64,000 nucleotides of DNA from assembly GCA_964636325.1 (NCBI GenBank), contig CAZWRV010000030.1, forward strand, positions 1 through 64,000, given 5' to 3'. The first letter of the stretch is position 1. Each line of letters opens with the position of its first letter. The position numbers and the translations under genes were made by a program. Source of the stretch: CAZWRV01 sp964636325. GTDB lineage: Bacteria > Verrucomicrobiota > Lentisphaeria > Victivallales > GWF2-50-93. Positions 1-8,603 of the stretch are shown here, piece after piece. The notes under the pieces are model-generated. The model was not told the origin of the DNA and did not search any database. It saw nothing but the letters and a program-made list of their open reading frames with translations.

Positions 1-133
1 GCTCTGCGAATATCGCAGTTCTGTCGATCAGAAACTCGATGGAGGGCGAAGCCGTGCTGAGCCGCGGTTGAGCTTGGCTCAACCCTCCGGAAGACGACAA
101 AGATAACGACAAAGATGGGCGAGTTTCAGAGGA
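1..133 (+). repeat. R1 leader repeat, copy a
   Basis: This is copy a of a dispersed repeat found four more times in the window (4690-4832, 37827-37991, 47953-48025, 34645-34712). It starts with a small palindrome (CTGCGAATATCGCAG), then a GC-rich part containing GAGGGCGAAGCCGTGCTGAG and GGTTGAGC..GGCTCAACC, which can pair. It then has a 12-bp tandem unit close to CGACAAAGATAA (two units here) and ends in GAGTTTCAGAGG, which resembles a ribosome binding site. A second truncated start (CTGCGAACCTCGCAG) follows at 142-175. Unlike copies b, c and d, no start codon of a convincing gene follows. Confidence 0.85.
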
Positions 134-175
134 ATGCCAATCTGCGAACCTCGCAGTTTTGTCGGGGTGAAACTT

Positions 176-258
176 AATCGGCGTCGGGATCGGTATCGGA
201 ATCGGGGTCGAAAAGGCAAAGCTCGATAGCGATACCGATACCGACAGCGACCCCGATT
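176..258. repeat. Long imperfect hairpin of ATCGG-rich hexamers
   Basis: Two ~35-nt arms (176-210 and 224-258) built from degenerate TATCGG/GATCGG hexamers are inverted relative to each other, with about nine mismatches, around a short loop. The structure begins 13 nt past the stop codon (271) of the leftward solenoid gene, so it could act as its 3' end structure. No T-run follows, so Rho-independent termination is not evident. Confidence 0.6.
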
Positions 259-270
259 AACAGGGAAGTT

Positions 271-2319
271 TCAGGGGATCGGGTCGATGTCCCACCTGAA
301 GGGGAGGCCTGTGCAGTCGAGGCCGGCGCCGAGTAAGCGTGGGAGAGGCTTTTCCGGCTTCTGGATCCAGGAGCGGTTGTTGCCCTTTTCGCCCTTGCCG
401 CCGCCGGGATACTTGTCCTCGCCGTCCAGATCGATGAACAGAGCCCTGGTCAGTATCTCGGATCTCGTGCCAGTCTCGCTGAAGGTTGTCGATGAGCCTA
501 AGGAGCCGCCCGCATAGCTGTCGTTTCCGGCGAAGTCGACGAACAGGGCGACGCTGTTGTTGAGGGCCTGGCCGCATGCGGAGGCACCCTCGTATCGGTC
601 GTCCCCGCCCTCCTCGACGAACAAACTTACGGAGAAGTCGTGAGCCGCGGCGACGTTGACGCAGTTGGTGGAGGTGTAGAGATCGTTGCCGCCGCCGTCG
701 CAGAGGTAGCTGATGCCGAAGTGCGCGGTGGCGGACTGCCCGTACCAGACAGAACGGTAGCTGTCGTTTCCGGCGCGGTCGTCAAGTATCCCTATCCCGT
801 ACCAGTAACCGACGGCCTGGGAGAAGACTCCTCCGAAATATGCGTCGTTCCCTGCTGCGTCCAGGAGCATGCCGACTCCGCCTGCGCCCGATTCGTTGTC
901 GAGGTAGTCGCGTCGCTCGCCCGATGCGGCGCCCTGGGCCATGCTGCAGTTGTGCTCCTTGGACTGTGCGCTGGGGTATCGGATGTCGGTGTCGTCGGCG
1001 GTATATCTGTCGTCGCCTTCGAAGTCCGCCAGCAGGCCCGCGCCGAGCGTGAGGGCGCTGCCCTGGGCGTAGCAGTATGCATGGTAGCTGTCGTTCCCTG
1101 ACTTGTCGATCAGGATTCCGACCCCGAAACAGCCGAAGCCCTGCGCTGAGGCGAGCGAGTCGTAGGAGTCGTCGCCGGCGCCGTCGTAAAGGATGCCCAT
1201 GCCCATGAAGCCGCAGCCCTGGCTATAGCCTCCGTCCGCCCTGTAGGAGTCGTTGCCAGCGAGATCCTCTAGGATGCCCCAGCCGAGCATGCCGGAACCG
1301 AAGGAGCCCCCCTGCCCCTTCATCTCATATTTGTCGCTTCCGCCCAAGTCTATGATTATTCCGATCGGATATTTTTCTCCGTCGGACGCGCCGCCGCAAT
1401 CGTATACGTCGTCGCCGGAACTGTCTATCGTCAGGAGGTAGTGAAGGCCGGGCTGGTAGATGTTTGCGGCGCCGCCGGACAGGAAGATGCGTCCGAACTT
1501 GGTGTCGCAGGCGAACTCGTATTTTTCCAGTATCTGCTCCTTGCCGAGTTCGGCGGCCGCGGCGTCCGTGACGGCGGCCAGGTCCTCTCCGGCCACCAGG
1601 AAAGCCTGCAGGTCGATCTTGGAGACAATGTCGGCCTGGTCCAGCGACTCCCTGCAGATCACCGCCGAATTCAGGTTCTCCTCCTCCTTCTTCTGCTCCT
1701 CCTGGCTGGCGGAAATGCTCTTCAGATCCTTCTCGACGGCGTCATAAAGCGCCCTGCGCTCGGCCTGCGTGAGGCGGCGGAGTGCGCTCTCTCTCCATTT
1801 GACGGCCTCCGCCGCGGCGAAGACGATGGCCGCCGCCCATCTCTGAACCTTCTGCGGGACGACCGAGTAGTCCGGCACTTTCGCATCCGGGTCAAGTGCG
1901 AGAATCGCAGCCTTAAGGGAGTCCGCCTTTTCGGCCTTGCCTTTGCATATCGACAGCGGCGCAGGATCGATCAGGTCGCGCGCCGACGAGAGGTTGATGA
2001 AGGACGCAGCCTCCTGGAATGTCTTATGCGTGGCGCCCTTGGCGGCGAGGATGTTGCCGCGCATGTGCCTTTCCCAGAACGGTATCCGCAGAGGATGGCA
2101 GAACCACCTGTCGAAGATCGGCGACTTGAAGAGCGTCGGATCCGCGCAGACCATCGCCTCCGGATCGACGCGGAAACCGCCGCGCGAGGTCGCGATCAGC
2201 CCGAGCGCATGGTCGAGCGCGTCGGACTGAGGCTCCGCCGCATCCTCGGCAAAAGCCCCCGGCATAATCGACAGCATCAGGAGCGCAGCCGCAGCCATCA
2301 CTTTAATGTCAACCATCAT
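271..2319 (-). CDS. Exported GND-x-Y repeat protein (predicted beta-solenoid)
   Basis: A 682-residue protein of unknown function with an N-terminal signal peptide (hydrophobic stretch about residues 7-24, ending AFAED). Residues 1-270 are non-repetitive and charged, with a helical Glu/Lys-rich part near 190-215. From about residue 285 to 650 there are roughly ten to eleven repeats of about 30-35 residues with the core G-[IL]-L-x-D-x-x-G-[ND]-D-x-Y, for example GILIDKSGNDSYHAY and GILDDRAGNDSYRS. Regular Asp/Asn and Gly spacing suggests a Ca-binding or stacked beta-helix, but it is not the classical RTX nonapeptide. A repeated domain of this sort usually mediates adhesion or carbohydrate binding; that role is inference. 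It is transcribed alone; a PAP2 gene lies 55 bp upstream on the same strand and the ATCGG hairpin lies downstream. Confidence 0.8.
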   Translation of the reverse strand: MMVDIKVMAAAALLMLSIMPGAFAEDAAEPQSDALDHALGLIATSRGGFRVDPEAMVCADPTLFKSPIFDRWFCHPLRIPFWERHMRGNILAAKGATHKTFQEAASFINLSSARDLIDPAPLSICKGKAEKADSLKAAILALDPDAKVPDYSVVPQKVQRWAAAIVFAAAEAVKWRESALRRLTQAERRALYDAVEKDLKSISASQEEQKKEEENLNSAVICRESLDQADIVSKIDLQAFLVAGEDLAAVTDAAAAELGKEQILEKYEFACDTKFGRIFLSGGAANIYQPGLHYLLTIDSSGDDVYDCGGASDGEKYPIGIIIDLGGSDKYEMKGQGGSFGSGMLGWGILEDLAGNDSYRADGGYSQGCGFMGMGILYDGAGDDSYDSLASAQGFGCFGVGILIDKSGNDSYHAYCYAQGSALTLGAGLLADFEGDDRYTADDTDIRYPSAQSKEHNCSMAQGAASGERRDYLDNESGAGGVGMLLDAAGNDAYFGGVFSQAVGYWYGIGILDDRAGNDSYRSVWYGQSATAHFGISYLCDGGGNDLYTSTNCVNVAAAHDFSVSLFVEEGGDDRYEGASACGQALNNSVALFVDFAGNDSYAGGSLGSSTTFSETGTRSEILTRALFIDLDGEDKYPGGGKGEKGNNRSWIQKPEKPLPRLLGAGLDCTGLPFRWDIDPIP

Positions 2320-2373
2320 ATAATCCTTTCATTTAAAATGTAGATCGCTCTGACAGCTATGCATAGAACAGTT

Positions 2374-3102
2374 CTAGGCCTCCTTGCTCAAGCAGCCCCT
2401 GGCTGCAAAAGCGAACGCAAGGCCGAACCATAATCCGATCAGCGCCCCCGCGAACACGTCAGAAGGGTAATGTGCAAGAATGTAAACCCTCGAGAAGGCG
2501 ACAAGCGCTGTGCCGGCGAACGCTGGAACCGCAAGCGGCGCGGACACGAAGGCGACACCGGCCGCGGCGCCGAAGGAAGTCGCCGTGTGCGCCGACGGAA
2601 AGCTCTGGAAATCGCTCTTGAAAGAAGGCCCGTGGAACTTGTCCGGAAGCCTGTCCTCAATCCTCGCCTTCGGACGCGGCCTTCCAGTCGAAAAGCGGAC
2701 CGCGTTGTCAAAAAGCCCGGCCGCGGAGGCGGCAAGCAGCCCCGAAAGTCCGGCCAGCACAATCCGCCGCCGTCCGAAATATTTTCCGGCGGCAAAGACA
2801 ACCGCACACCCCGCCGCGACCCCGCCGAACCCGCCGTATCTGCTGACCATCTTCATCAGATCATACGTCTGCCGGCTCTCCTTCTTGCAGTCCTTGAACC
2901 CGTCCGAAAGGCCGACATCCCAGGGGAAAAGCAGGTTTGCGCCAACTATGGCGGCAAGAGGCAGGACAACGAAAAATAAAATCTTCCGTCTCGAGACAAT
3001 GCCAGCCGACAACTTCAGGAGATCAAGCAAGTCCGCCTTCAGTTCAAGCAAAAATGAACTCATCCACTTTCCCCGTTTCTCCAATTCATTATTGAGGGAC
3101 AT
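2374..3102 (-). CDS. PAP2-family membrane phosphatase
   Basis: An integral-membrane phosphatase of the type 2 phosphatidic acid phosphatase family, probably acting on a lipid or lipid-linked phosphate at the outer face of the inner membrane. All three family motifs are visible (numbering from the ATG at 3102): RxxxxxRP at about 136-142 (Arg replaces the usual first Lys), PSAH at 169-172, and SRVYILAHYPSD at 204-215 with the catalytic His. About five or six hydrophobic segments surround them. Two starts are plausible. ATG at 3102 has no clear ribosome site; ATG at 3063 follows GGAG/GGGGAAAG and may be the true start (229 aa). An open frame continues to 3282 but has no family sequence. Lipid A phosphatase, undecaprenyl-PP phosphatase and PgpB-like roles cannot be separated by sequence. 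Confidence 0.85.
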   Translation of the reverse strand: MSLNNELEKRGKWMSSFLLELKADLLDLLKLSAGIVSRRKILFFVVLPLAAIVGANLLFPWDVGLSDGFKDCKKESRQTYDLMKMVSRYGGFGGVAAGCAVVFAAGKYFGRRRIVLAGLSGLLAASAAGLFDNAVRFSTGRPRPKARIEDRLPDKFHGPSFKSDFQSFPSAHTATSFGAAAGVAFVSAPLAVPAFAGTALVAFSRVYILAHYPSDVFAGALIGLWFGLAFAFAARGCLSKEA

Positions 3103-3307
3103 GGCATTAAGGTATCTTGCTTGGCAAGTCGTTGCAATGCATTCTGCAAAATATACGGGCAATAACTTGCCTGAATTATTCACACTGAAGGAGTATAATC
3201 CCACGGGGGGCGGATGAATGGGCGATTGTATGGTTGCGGAATGGATGGATTGAGTTACATTTCGTAAATGGATTTCATCCACGGCTTGACGTATGAAGAG
3301 ATAATGA

Positions 3308-3457
3308 TTGTGGAAGGGACTTGAACCTTTATGGGATGAGCTGCAGCCGGATATAAGCGACGAAGTGCCGTTCGTAAATCATAATCGTAAGCCGGGCCGG
3401 AACGAGCCGTGCCCCTGCGGAAGCGGGAAAAAATACAAGAAGTGCTGCCTGAAATAA
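3308..3457 (+). pseudogene. SEC-C motif gene fragment
   Basis: Reading rightward, this stretch ends in KPGRNEPCPCGSGKKYKKCC followed by two residues and TAA, a near-perfect SEC-C zinc-binding tail as found at the C-terminus of SecA and of YecA/UPF0149-type proteins. Upstream of residue 1 there is an in-frame TGA, and no start codon better than TTG at 3308 is available. A frame-shifted piece (MDFIHGLTYEEIM, from about 3268) precedes it. It is therefore most likely the 3' remnant of a decayed gene. A 49-residue free SEC-C peptide is possible but less likely. Confidence 0.7.
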
Positions 3458-3578
3458 ATGACGGGATGATAAGAGGCGAATACTCGCACAAGTTGGGATC
3501 GCTGAAACCGCCTTCAATTTTGCAGCAAACGAAGTAGATATGGCAACTGCGGCCATTTGGTTAAGTATCAGAGGTCTT

Positions 3579-4667
3579 ATGCAATATATTCCGCTAGGCA
3601 GATCCGGCGTCCAGATTTCGCGTCTGAGCATGGGCTGCGGGCGTCTCCCGGAGAACGACGACGAGTCTACGGAGCTCATCCATCGTGCGGTGGCCGCCGG
3701 GATAAACTTCTTCGAGACTGCGACATTCTACTGCAACAACCGCTGCCTTGAAAAGACTGGCATGGGGTTGAAGGGGCTCCGCGACAAGGTGATGGTCCAG
3801 GTGAAGGTGGGAACCGGATGGGACGCGACTGCGGACAGCTTCCGCAAGGAGATGGAAATCCAGTTCCAGCGCCTGCAGATCGACCGGGCTGACTTCTTCC
3901 AGTTCGGCTGGCTCGCCTGGGAGCGCATGCCGGTCGTATTCAAGAAAGGCGGTCCGCTCGAAGGCGTCCGCAAGTTCATGGACGAAGGATTGATCAAGCA
4001 CATCGGGTTCACCGGGCACGACACACCGGACAATTTCATTAAGATTCTGGAGACCGGCGTATTCGAGAGCATGACCGTATCATACAACCTCTTGAGCCGC
4101 GCCTATGAAAAGACGATCGCCCGGGCTCATGAGCTGGGGGTCGGCGTGATCGTCATGAATCCCGTCGGCGGCGGCATGCTTGGCAATCCGAGCGCCACAT
4201 TGCGCAAGCTCATACCCGGTTCGGCGACAACCGCGGCCGCAGCCTTGCGATTCGTCCTCGCCAATCCGGGCGTGTGCACGGCGAATTCAGGCATGAGCAG
4301 CATCTCCCAGCTGGAAGAAAACCTGGTTGTCGCCGAGACGGCCTCCGAGCTCAGCGCGGCGGAACTCGAGCAGATGCGGAAGATTATGGATGAATGCAAG
4401 GCCTTGGGCGACGCTTTCTGCACCGGATGCAAATACTGCATGCCCTGCCCCAACGGCGTGGACATCCCGGCGAACTTCAACCTCCATAACTATTATAAGA
4501 TATATGGATTTGAGGACTGGGCGCGGGGCCAGTATGCGGGGATGAAGGAGGAATGCCGCGCCGACAAGTGTAACGATTGCGCGCAGTGCGAAACCAAATG
4601 CCCGCAGAAAATACCCATCCGGCAACAGCTCAAACAGGTTTCCGGGCTGTTCGGCAAGCCGGAGTAG
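3579..4667 (+). CDS. Aldo/keto reductase with C-terminal 4Fe-4S domain
   Basis: A 362-residue cytoplasmic oxidoreductase of the ferredoxin-containing aldo/keto reductase group. The TIM-barrel part covers about residues 1-270 and starts with the typical YIPLGRSGVQISRLSMGCGR. The C-terminal part carries two cysteine clusters, CTGCKYCMPCP (near 285-297) and CRADKCNDCAQCETKCP (near 328-345), expected to bind iron-sulfur clusters. The usual catalytic Asp is replaced in FFETATFY, where Glu precedes the conserved Tyr, and the His of the usual LH motif is absent (FFQFGWLAW), so a standard NADPH carbonyl reductase activity is doubtful. ATG 3579 is chosen because AGAGGT lies just upstream and homology starts there. 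It stands between a gene fragment and the GH36 gene; physiological substrate unknown. Confidence 0.88.
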   Translation: MQYIPLGRSGVQISRLSMGCGRLPENDDESTELIHRAVAAGINFFETATFYCNNRCLEKTGMGLKGLRDKVMVQVKVGTGWDATADSFRKEMEIQFQRLQIDRADFFQFGWLAWERMPVVFKKGGPLEGVRKFMDEGLIKHIGFTGHDTPDNFIKILETGVFESMTVSYNLLSRAYEKTIARAHELGVGVIVMNPVGGGMLGNPSATLRKLIPGSATTAAAALRFVLANPGVCTANSGMSSISQLEENLVVAETASELSAAELEQMRKIMDECKALGDAFCTGCKYCMPCPNGVDIPANFNLHNYYKIYGFEDWARGQYAGMKEECRADKCNDCAQCETKCPQKIPIRQQLKQVSGLFGKPE

Positions 4668-4689
4668 CCTGATTACATGTGGCTGTCAT

Positions 4690-4832
4690 CTGCGGAAATC
4701 GCAGTTATTTCGATGAGAAACTCCACGGAGGGCGAAGCCGTGCTGAGCCGCGGTTGAGCTCGGCTCAACCCTCCGGAAGACGACAAAGCCGGCGACAAAA
4801 CTAACGACAAAGATGTTCACGTTGCAGAGGAG
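4690..4832 (+). repeat. R1 leader repeat, copy b (upstream of GH36)
   Basis: Copy b of the dispersed R1 element, in the same direction as the downstream glycosidase. It opens with the palindrome CTGCGGAAATCGCAG, contains the GAGGGCGAAGCCGTGCTGAG core and a self-complementary GGTTGAGC/GCTCAACC pair, then about three 12-bp units of CGACAAA-type, and ends GTTGCAGAGGAG. The terminal GAGGAG is the apparent ribosome binding site of the gene at 4839, seven bases upstream of its ATG, so the repeat forms the 5' leader. Confidence 0.88.
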
Positions 4833-4838
4833 CTTTGC

Positions 4839-7271
4839 ATGAAACTAGAATGTGACGGCAAGAGCGGCATCCGCGTATTGATACCCGGATGGACAGGCTT
4901 CCACCTGGAAGGCCTGCGCCCGGCGTTATGCGTCGACGGGAACAGGATTGCCTGCGATGAAAATGCGGAAGTCAAACGCCGTTCGGACAGATTCGCCGTC
5001 ACATGGAAACTTGGCCCATGCAGTCTAGAGATGCGTGCGGAAGGCCAAGTCGGCGGCGGCACGGTAGTCACTTCCACCCTTATGAACACCGGCGATAGCG
5101 AACTCCGCCTGGATGACGTAGCGTTATTGCAGGCTGACTGCTCGTTATCAAGGCCGACGTTTGGAACCGACCATTCCCGTGTCCGTATACTTGAGCAAGG
5201 CAACTACTGGGGGCGTGTTCGGCCGTTGACGCATTCCTCCGCGGTGACTAGCTCCCTCGACGCCGCGGAACCGGGCGGAGCGCCGGCCCGGCAGGAGCGC
5301 GCCTCGGACCTTGTCTCCGTCGTGTATGACCAGGACAGCCGACAGGCTCTGCTTGTCGGATTCCTGGCAAGCGAACGTTGGCTTGGCCGCATCCTGGCGA
5401 ACACCGGCCTGGACGGCTCGGTTTCCACATGGCGCATCGGTTTCGACGCAGGAGAACTGCTTGTCGAACCGAATGAAAGGCTTGAACTGGAGCCCATAAT
5501 TTTTCTGTCCGGATCGGATCCGTGGCGCCTGTTGATTCAATATGCCGAACAAGCGGCCTTGAGGCACAGGCCCTGCATGCCTGTAGGACAAGTGGTCTCA
5601 TGGTGCAGCTGGTATCCATACCGCCTGGGAGTGACCGAGGAACGAATCCTGGCGGAAGCGCGGATCGCCGCCCGGCGGCTGAAACCCCTCGGGCTGAAAA
5701 TAATCGAAGTGGATCTCGGATGGGAAGAGCGGAACCTGCCATGCTCGTTCACTGAAAACGAACGTTTCCCACATGGTCTGAAATGGCTTTCCGAGCGGCT
5801 CCAGGAATTTGGTTTTGAACTGGGGGCATGGAAGGCACCCTACACGATTTCCGAGTTCGACCCACTGGTGAAAGAGCATCCTGAATGGCTGGTTTCCGAC
5901 GAGACGGGGAGCCCTCTGGCGTATTGGGAATGGTTCTGGAAGCCGCACGGAAAAGTTCATATCCTGGATCTGACGCATCCGGGTGCCCTTCAATGGCTGC
6001 GGGAAAAAGTGCAGAGCCTGACCGACCGCGGCGTACGCTACTTGAAGTTCGACTTCATCGGCTGCGCGGCGGATGGAAAGGCCAAGCGACGGCACAATCC
6101 CCGCATCGTAATGGGGGCCGGCACTGAGGCGGCGCGCAAGGCTGCAAGCCTGATCCGGGAAGCGGCGCCGGAAGCGCTGATCCTCAATTGTGGCGGACCG
6201 GAAATGCCGGGCACGGGCCACTGGCCACTGCTTTACGCATGCAACGACACCGGGAACTCAGGTTTCATCGGCCATGGGACGCAGTCTCTCAATTATGAAG
6301 CCGTGGCCTGCCATCTCTTCAAGAACCGCCGCTGGGGGCTCATCCAGCCTTCCTGCCTAGTGGTCGGCCTTCCCGGAACTGTAGAAGATGCCCGGCTGAG
6401 GGCGACAATCGCATTCCTTGCCGGAGGGCAGATCGACATATCAGACACTCTGACCACGCTACCGGAGGAGCGCTGGCAGATCCTGACCGCGACGCTGCCG
6501 CCCGCGCCCGCCAGCGCCAGGCCGGTAGACTTGTTTGAGCCACTGGCCATGGTCCACTTCGACTACGAAGGCACATGCCGCGGACAGCAGGGGCAGGCCC
6601 AGATCTTGCGGGAGCATCCTCCGGCGTCGGTCTGGCATCTGCGCATCAACGCCGGATGGGACGAATGGGATCTTGTCGGAATTTTCTGCTACAGCCCGGG
6701 CAGCTCTTCGCCAAAGCCGGAGATATGCCGCTACGTGATTCCTTTGACAAAGCTTGGAATCTCCGAAGCGCTGCCGCTTTGGGGCTACGAGTTCTGGTCA
6801 GGGCAATTCCTGGGAAATGTCCCCGGCAAGCGGCACAATGCCGACGCCTACGTCCATCCTGGAGACTATCAGGATCTGAAAGTCGGAGGCACATCTGGCA
6901 TACTTGATGTGGCATTCTTCGGGCCCTGCGCCAAGCTTATCTGCCTGCGCCGTCCAAAACCCCATCCTTGGGTGCTGGGCACCTCCTTCCACCAGAGCTG
7001 CGGCCTGGAACTTGCAGATGTCGCATGGGATCCGGCGGCGCGGCGCCTAAGCGGCGAACTGCGGCGCCCCGAAGGCGAATCGGGAACGATAATTTTCTCT
7101 TCTGACGGCCATGTCCCATTAAGAGCCGAGGCGGACGGACGGGAGATACCAGTTCGGCCTGGCGCATCAGGCAGCTATGCCTTGGCGCTCATAGCCGCCC
7201 GCTCCCCGCTGGAGTGGGCGGTATTTTTCTCGGAAGACTTATTTGTTTCAAAGACAAAGGAGGAAATGTGA
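4839..7271 (+). CDS. GH36-like alpha-galactosidase (clan GH-D)
   Basis: An 810-residue glycoside hydrolase without a signal peptide, so probably cytoplasmic. Residues 1-240 form the N-terminal beta-sandwich. The TIM barrel begins near 250 with VVSWCSWYPYRLGVTEE and IIEVDLGWEERN. The sequence YLKFDFIGCAADG places the probable nucleophile at Asp405, and NDTGNSGF near 469-476 is a candidate for the acid/base Asp. The remainder is a C-terminal beta domain. Clan GH-D enzymes remove alpha-linked galactose from raffinose-type sugars or galactomannan; the exact substrate is not known here. GAGGAG upstream of ATG 4839 supplies a good ribosome site. The stop overlaps the GTG start of the next gene (ATGTGA), indicating translational coupling with the secreted hydrolase. 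Confidence 0.85.
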   Translation: MKLECDGKSGIRVLIPGWTGFHLEGLRPALCVDGNRIACDENAEVKRRSDRFAVTWKLGPCSLEMRAEGQVGGGTVVTSTLMNTGDSELRLDDVALLQADCSLSRPTFGTDHSRVRILEQGNYWGRVRPLTHSSAVTSSLDAAEPGGAPARQERASDLVSVVYDQDSRQALLVGFLASERWLGRILANTGLDGSVSTWRIGFDAGELLVEPNERLELEPIIFLSGSDPWRLLIQYAEQAALRHRPCMPVGQVVSWCSWYPYRLGVTEERILAEARIAARRLKPLGLKIIEVDLGWEERNLPCSFTENERFPHGLKWLSERLQEFGFELGAWKAPYTISEFDPLVKEHPEWLVSDETGSPLAYWEWFWKPHGKVHILDLTHPGALQWLREKVQSLTDRGVRYLKFDFIGCAADGKAKRRHNPRIVMGAGTEAARKAASLIREAAPEALILNCGGPEMPGTGHWPLLYACNDTGNSGFIGHGTQSLNYEAVACHLFKNRRWGLIQPSCLVVGLPGTVEDARLRATIAFLAGGQIDISDTLTTLPEERWQILTATLPPAPASARPVDLFEPLAMVHFDYEGTCRGQQGQAQILREHPPASVWHLRINAGWDEWDLVGIFCYSPGSSSPKPEICRYVIPLTKLGISEALPLWGYEFWSGQFLGNVPGKRHNADAYVHPGDYQDLKVGGTSGILDVAFFGPCAKLICLRRPKPHPWVLGTSFHQSCGLELADVAWDPAARRLSGELRRPEGESGTIIFSSDGHVPLRAEADGREIPVRPGASGSYALALIAARSPLEWAVFFSEDLFVSKTKEEM

Positions 7272-8476
7272 AGATCATAGGCAGCTACAGGCGGAAAATG
7301 TCATTGGTTATTCGTTCGGCCCTGTGTCTGATTGCAGCCCTGTCCGTCCATGCGCTGACGGCGACCGAAAATCAGAGGCTTGCCGAGGACGACTTCAGCT
7401 ACAAGAGTTCGTTCGACGGGGCGGAACCGCTGTTCGTCCATGCCGTCTATCCGGCAGACGCCAAGGATCTGCCGCTGATGGTTGTCCAGCACGGCTACTG
7501 GGGCAAGCGGCAGGACGTGCTCTACAGCCAGAAGCGCATCGCCGAACGCGGATATTTCGCCATAGCCCTCGATACGCGCGGCTGGGATAAGGCCGGAGGG
7601 AAGCACGACGACGGCGGCGTGGAGATCATGGATATCTACGACGGCATCCAGGAGGCGCTGAAAAAATTCAAAGGAAAGATCAACCCTTCACGAATCTCGA
7701 TCGTAGGCTACTCCAACGGCGGGGCGAACGTGTTCTTCTCCACAGTGCGCATGCCTTTCATGTTCCGGGCGTCCATGGCGTTCTTCGGAATCCCCGACTA
7801 CGGGATGTGGTATGAGCTGCAGCAGGGATTCAGGGGCGAGATGAACAAGGCTATCGGCGGCGAACCTAAGGCCTTACCCGACAAATATCTCGCGCGCAAC
7901 TCGGCGCTGGCCGTCAAAAACATCGGGCAGACGCGCTTCCATATCGTATATGACGAGGAGGAGAAGCTCTGCCCCATCCCTATGGACGACGCCTTCGTGG
8001 AGGCGGCAAAGAAGGCCGGCCTGAAAAACGTCTTCGTCCATGTGAGCAAGAAAACCGACAAGAACCGCTGGAACCACGGCTACAACACCAACGGGCATCT
8101 TTCCCCGGCCGAGGACATCTTCATGGACGACATCGAAAAATCCAATGCCGCGCCACAGACGATGCCGCCGGAAGGCGAACTCGTGGTCCTAGGCTTCGTG
8201 GTCACCCCGAAATTCACATGCGTCCTGGGAAGCGGCGAAGACACGGTCGCGACCATAAAATATGCCTTCAGAGGGGAAGGGGCGGGGCTTGAATTCTCAA
8301 CTCCAGTCACATCTGTCAAGGATGCCAAAGTCCGTCTAATCATCCCCGCCGACGCCTTCATGGGCGGGGCAGTCGCCATTATAGACGGCAAGGAGGCCGC
8401 ATCTTCCAAGGCCGGAGAAGACCTGGCCTTCGAAACGTCGGTCACGAAGAAAATCGAAATCAGGCCGATAAAATGA
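7268..8476 (+). CDS. Exported alpha/beta hydrolase (prolyl oligopeptidase-like)
   Basis: A 402-residue serine hydrolase with a signal peptide (about residues 10-31, hydrophobic LVIRSALCLIAALSVHALTA). The hydrolase fold covers about 40-310: the nucleophile elbow GYSNGG carries the catalytic Ser, and HGYNTNGH near the end of the domain supplies a candidate His, with an Asp in the preceding DEEEKLCP segment. A ~90-residue C-terminal beta domain follows. The GTG at 7268 is chosen because AAGGAGG lies just upstream and the codon overlaps the TGA of the GH36 gene. Co-expression with a galactosidase suggests removal of ester decorations from a polysaccharide, or peptide hydrolysis; neither is proved. 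Confidence 0.8.
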   Translation: MKIIGSYRRKMSLVIRSALCLIAALSVHALTATENQRLAEDDFSYKSSFDGAEPLFVHAVYPADAKDLPLMVVQHGYWGKRQDVLYSQKRIAERGYFAIALDTRGWDKAGGKHDDGGVEIMDIYDGIQEALKKFKGKINPSRISIVGYSNGGANVFFSTVRMPFMFRASMAFFGIPDYGMWYELQQGFRGEMNKAIGGEPKALPDKYLARNSALAVKNIGQTRFHIVYDEEEKLCPIPMDDAFVEAAKKAGLKNVFVHVSKKTDKNRWNHGYNTNGHLSPAEDIFMDDIEKSNAAPQTMPPEGELVVLGFVVTPKFTCVLGSGEDTVATIKYAFRGEGAGLEFSTPVTSVKDAKVRLIIPADAFMGGAVAIIDGKEAASSKAGEDLAFETSVTKKIEIRPIK

Positions 8477-8522
8477 AAAGACTGACGTATTATAAAAAAT
8501 GGCATTTTTTTTACATGAACTC

Positions 8523-8550
8523 TTGCATTATAGAACAAAGCCGATAAATT
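8523..8550 (+). promoter_or_regulatory. Putative sigma70 promoter for the Cys-rich peptide gene
   Basis: TTGCAT at 8523-8528 and TAAATT at 8545-8550 are separated by 16 bases, in AT-rich DNA about 55 bases before the start codon at 8604. The match is moderate. Confidence 0.4.
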
Positions 8551-8603
8551 ATACGCTCAAAATTAACTGATGAGCAGTTAAAAAACAAAACAAAGGGGAA
8601 AAG

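Noticed and set aside
1..133. R1 tandem CGACAAAGATAA units as a CRISPR array
   Set aside because: Units are 12 bp and contiguous without spacers, and no cas gene is present.
1441..2343. Rightward 300-codon frame opposite the solenoid gene
   Set aside because: It is an antisense shadow of GC-rich coding DNA; the leftward frame has a signal peptide and repeats.
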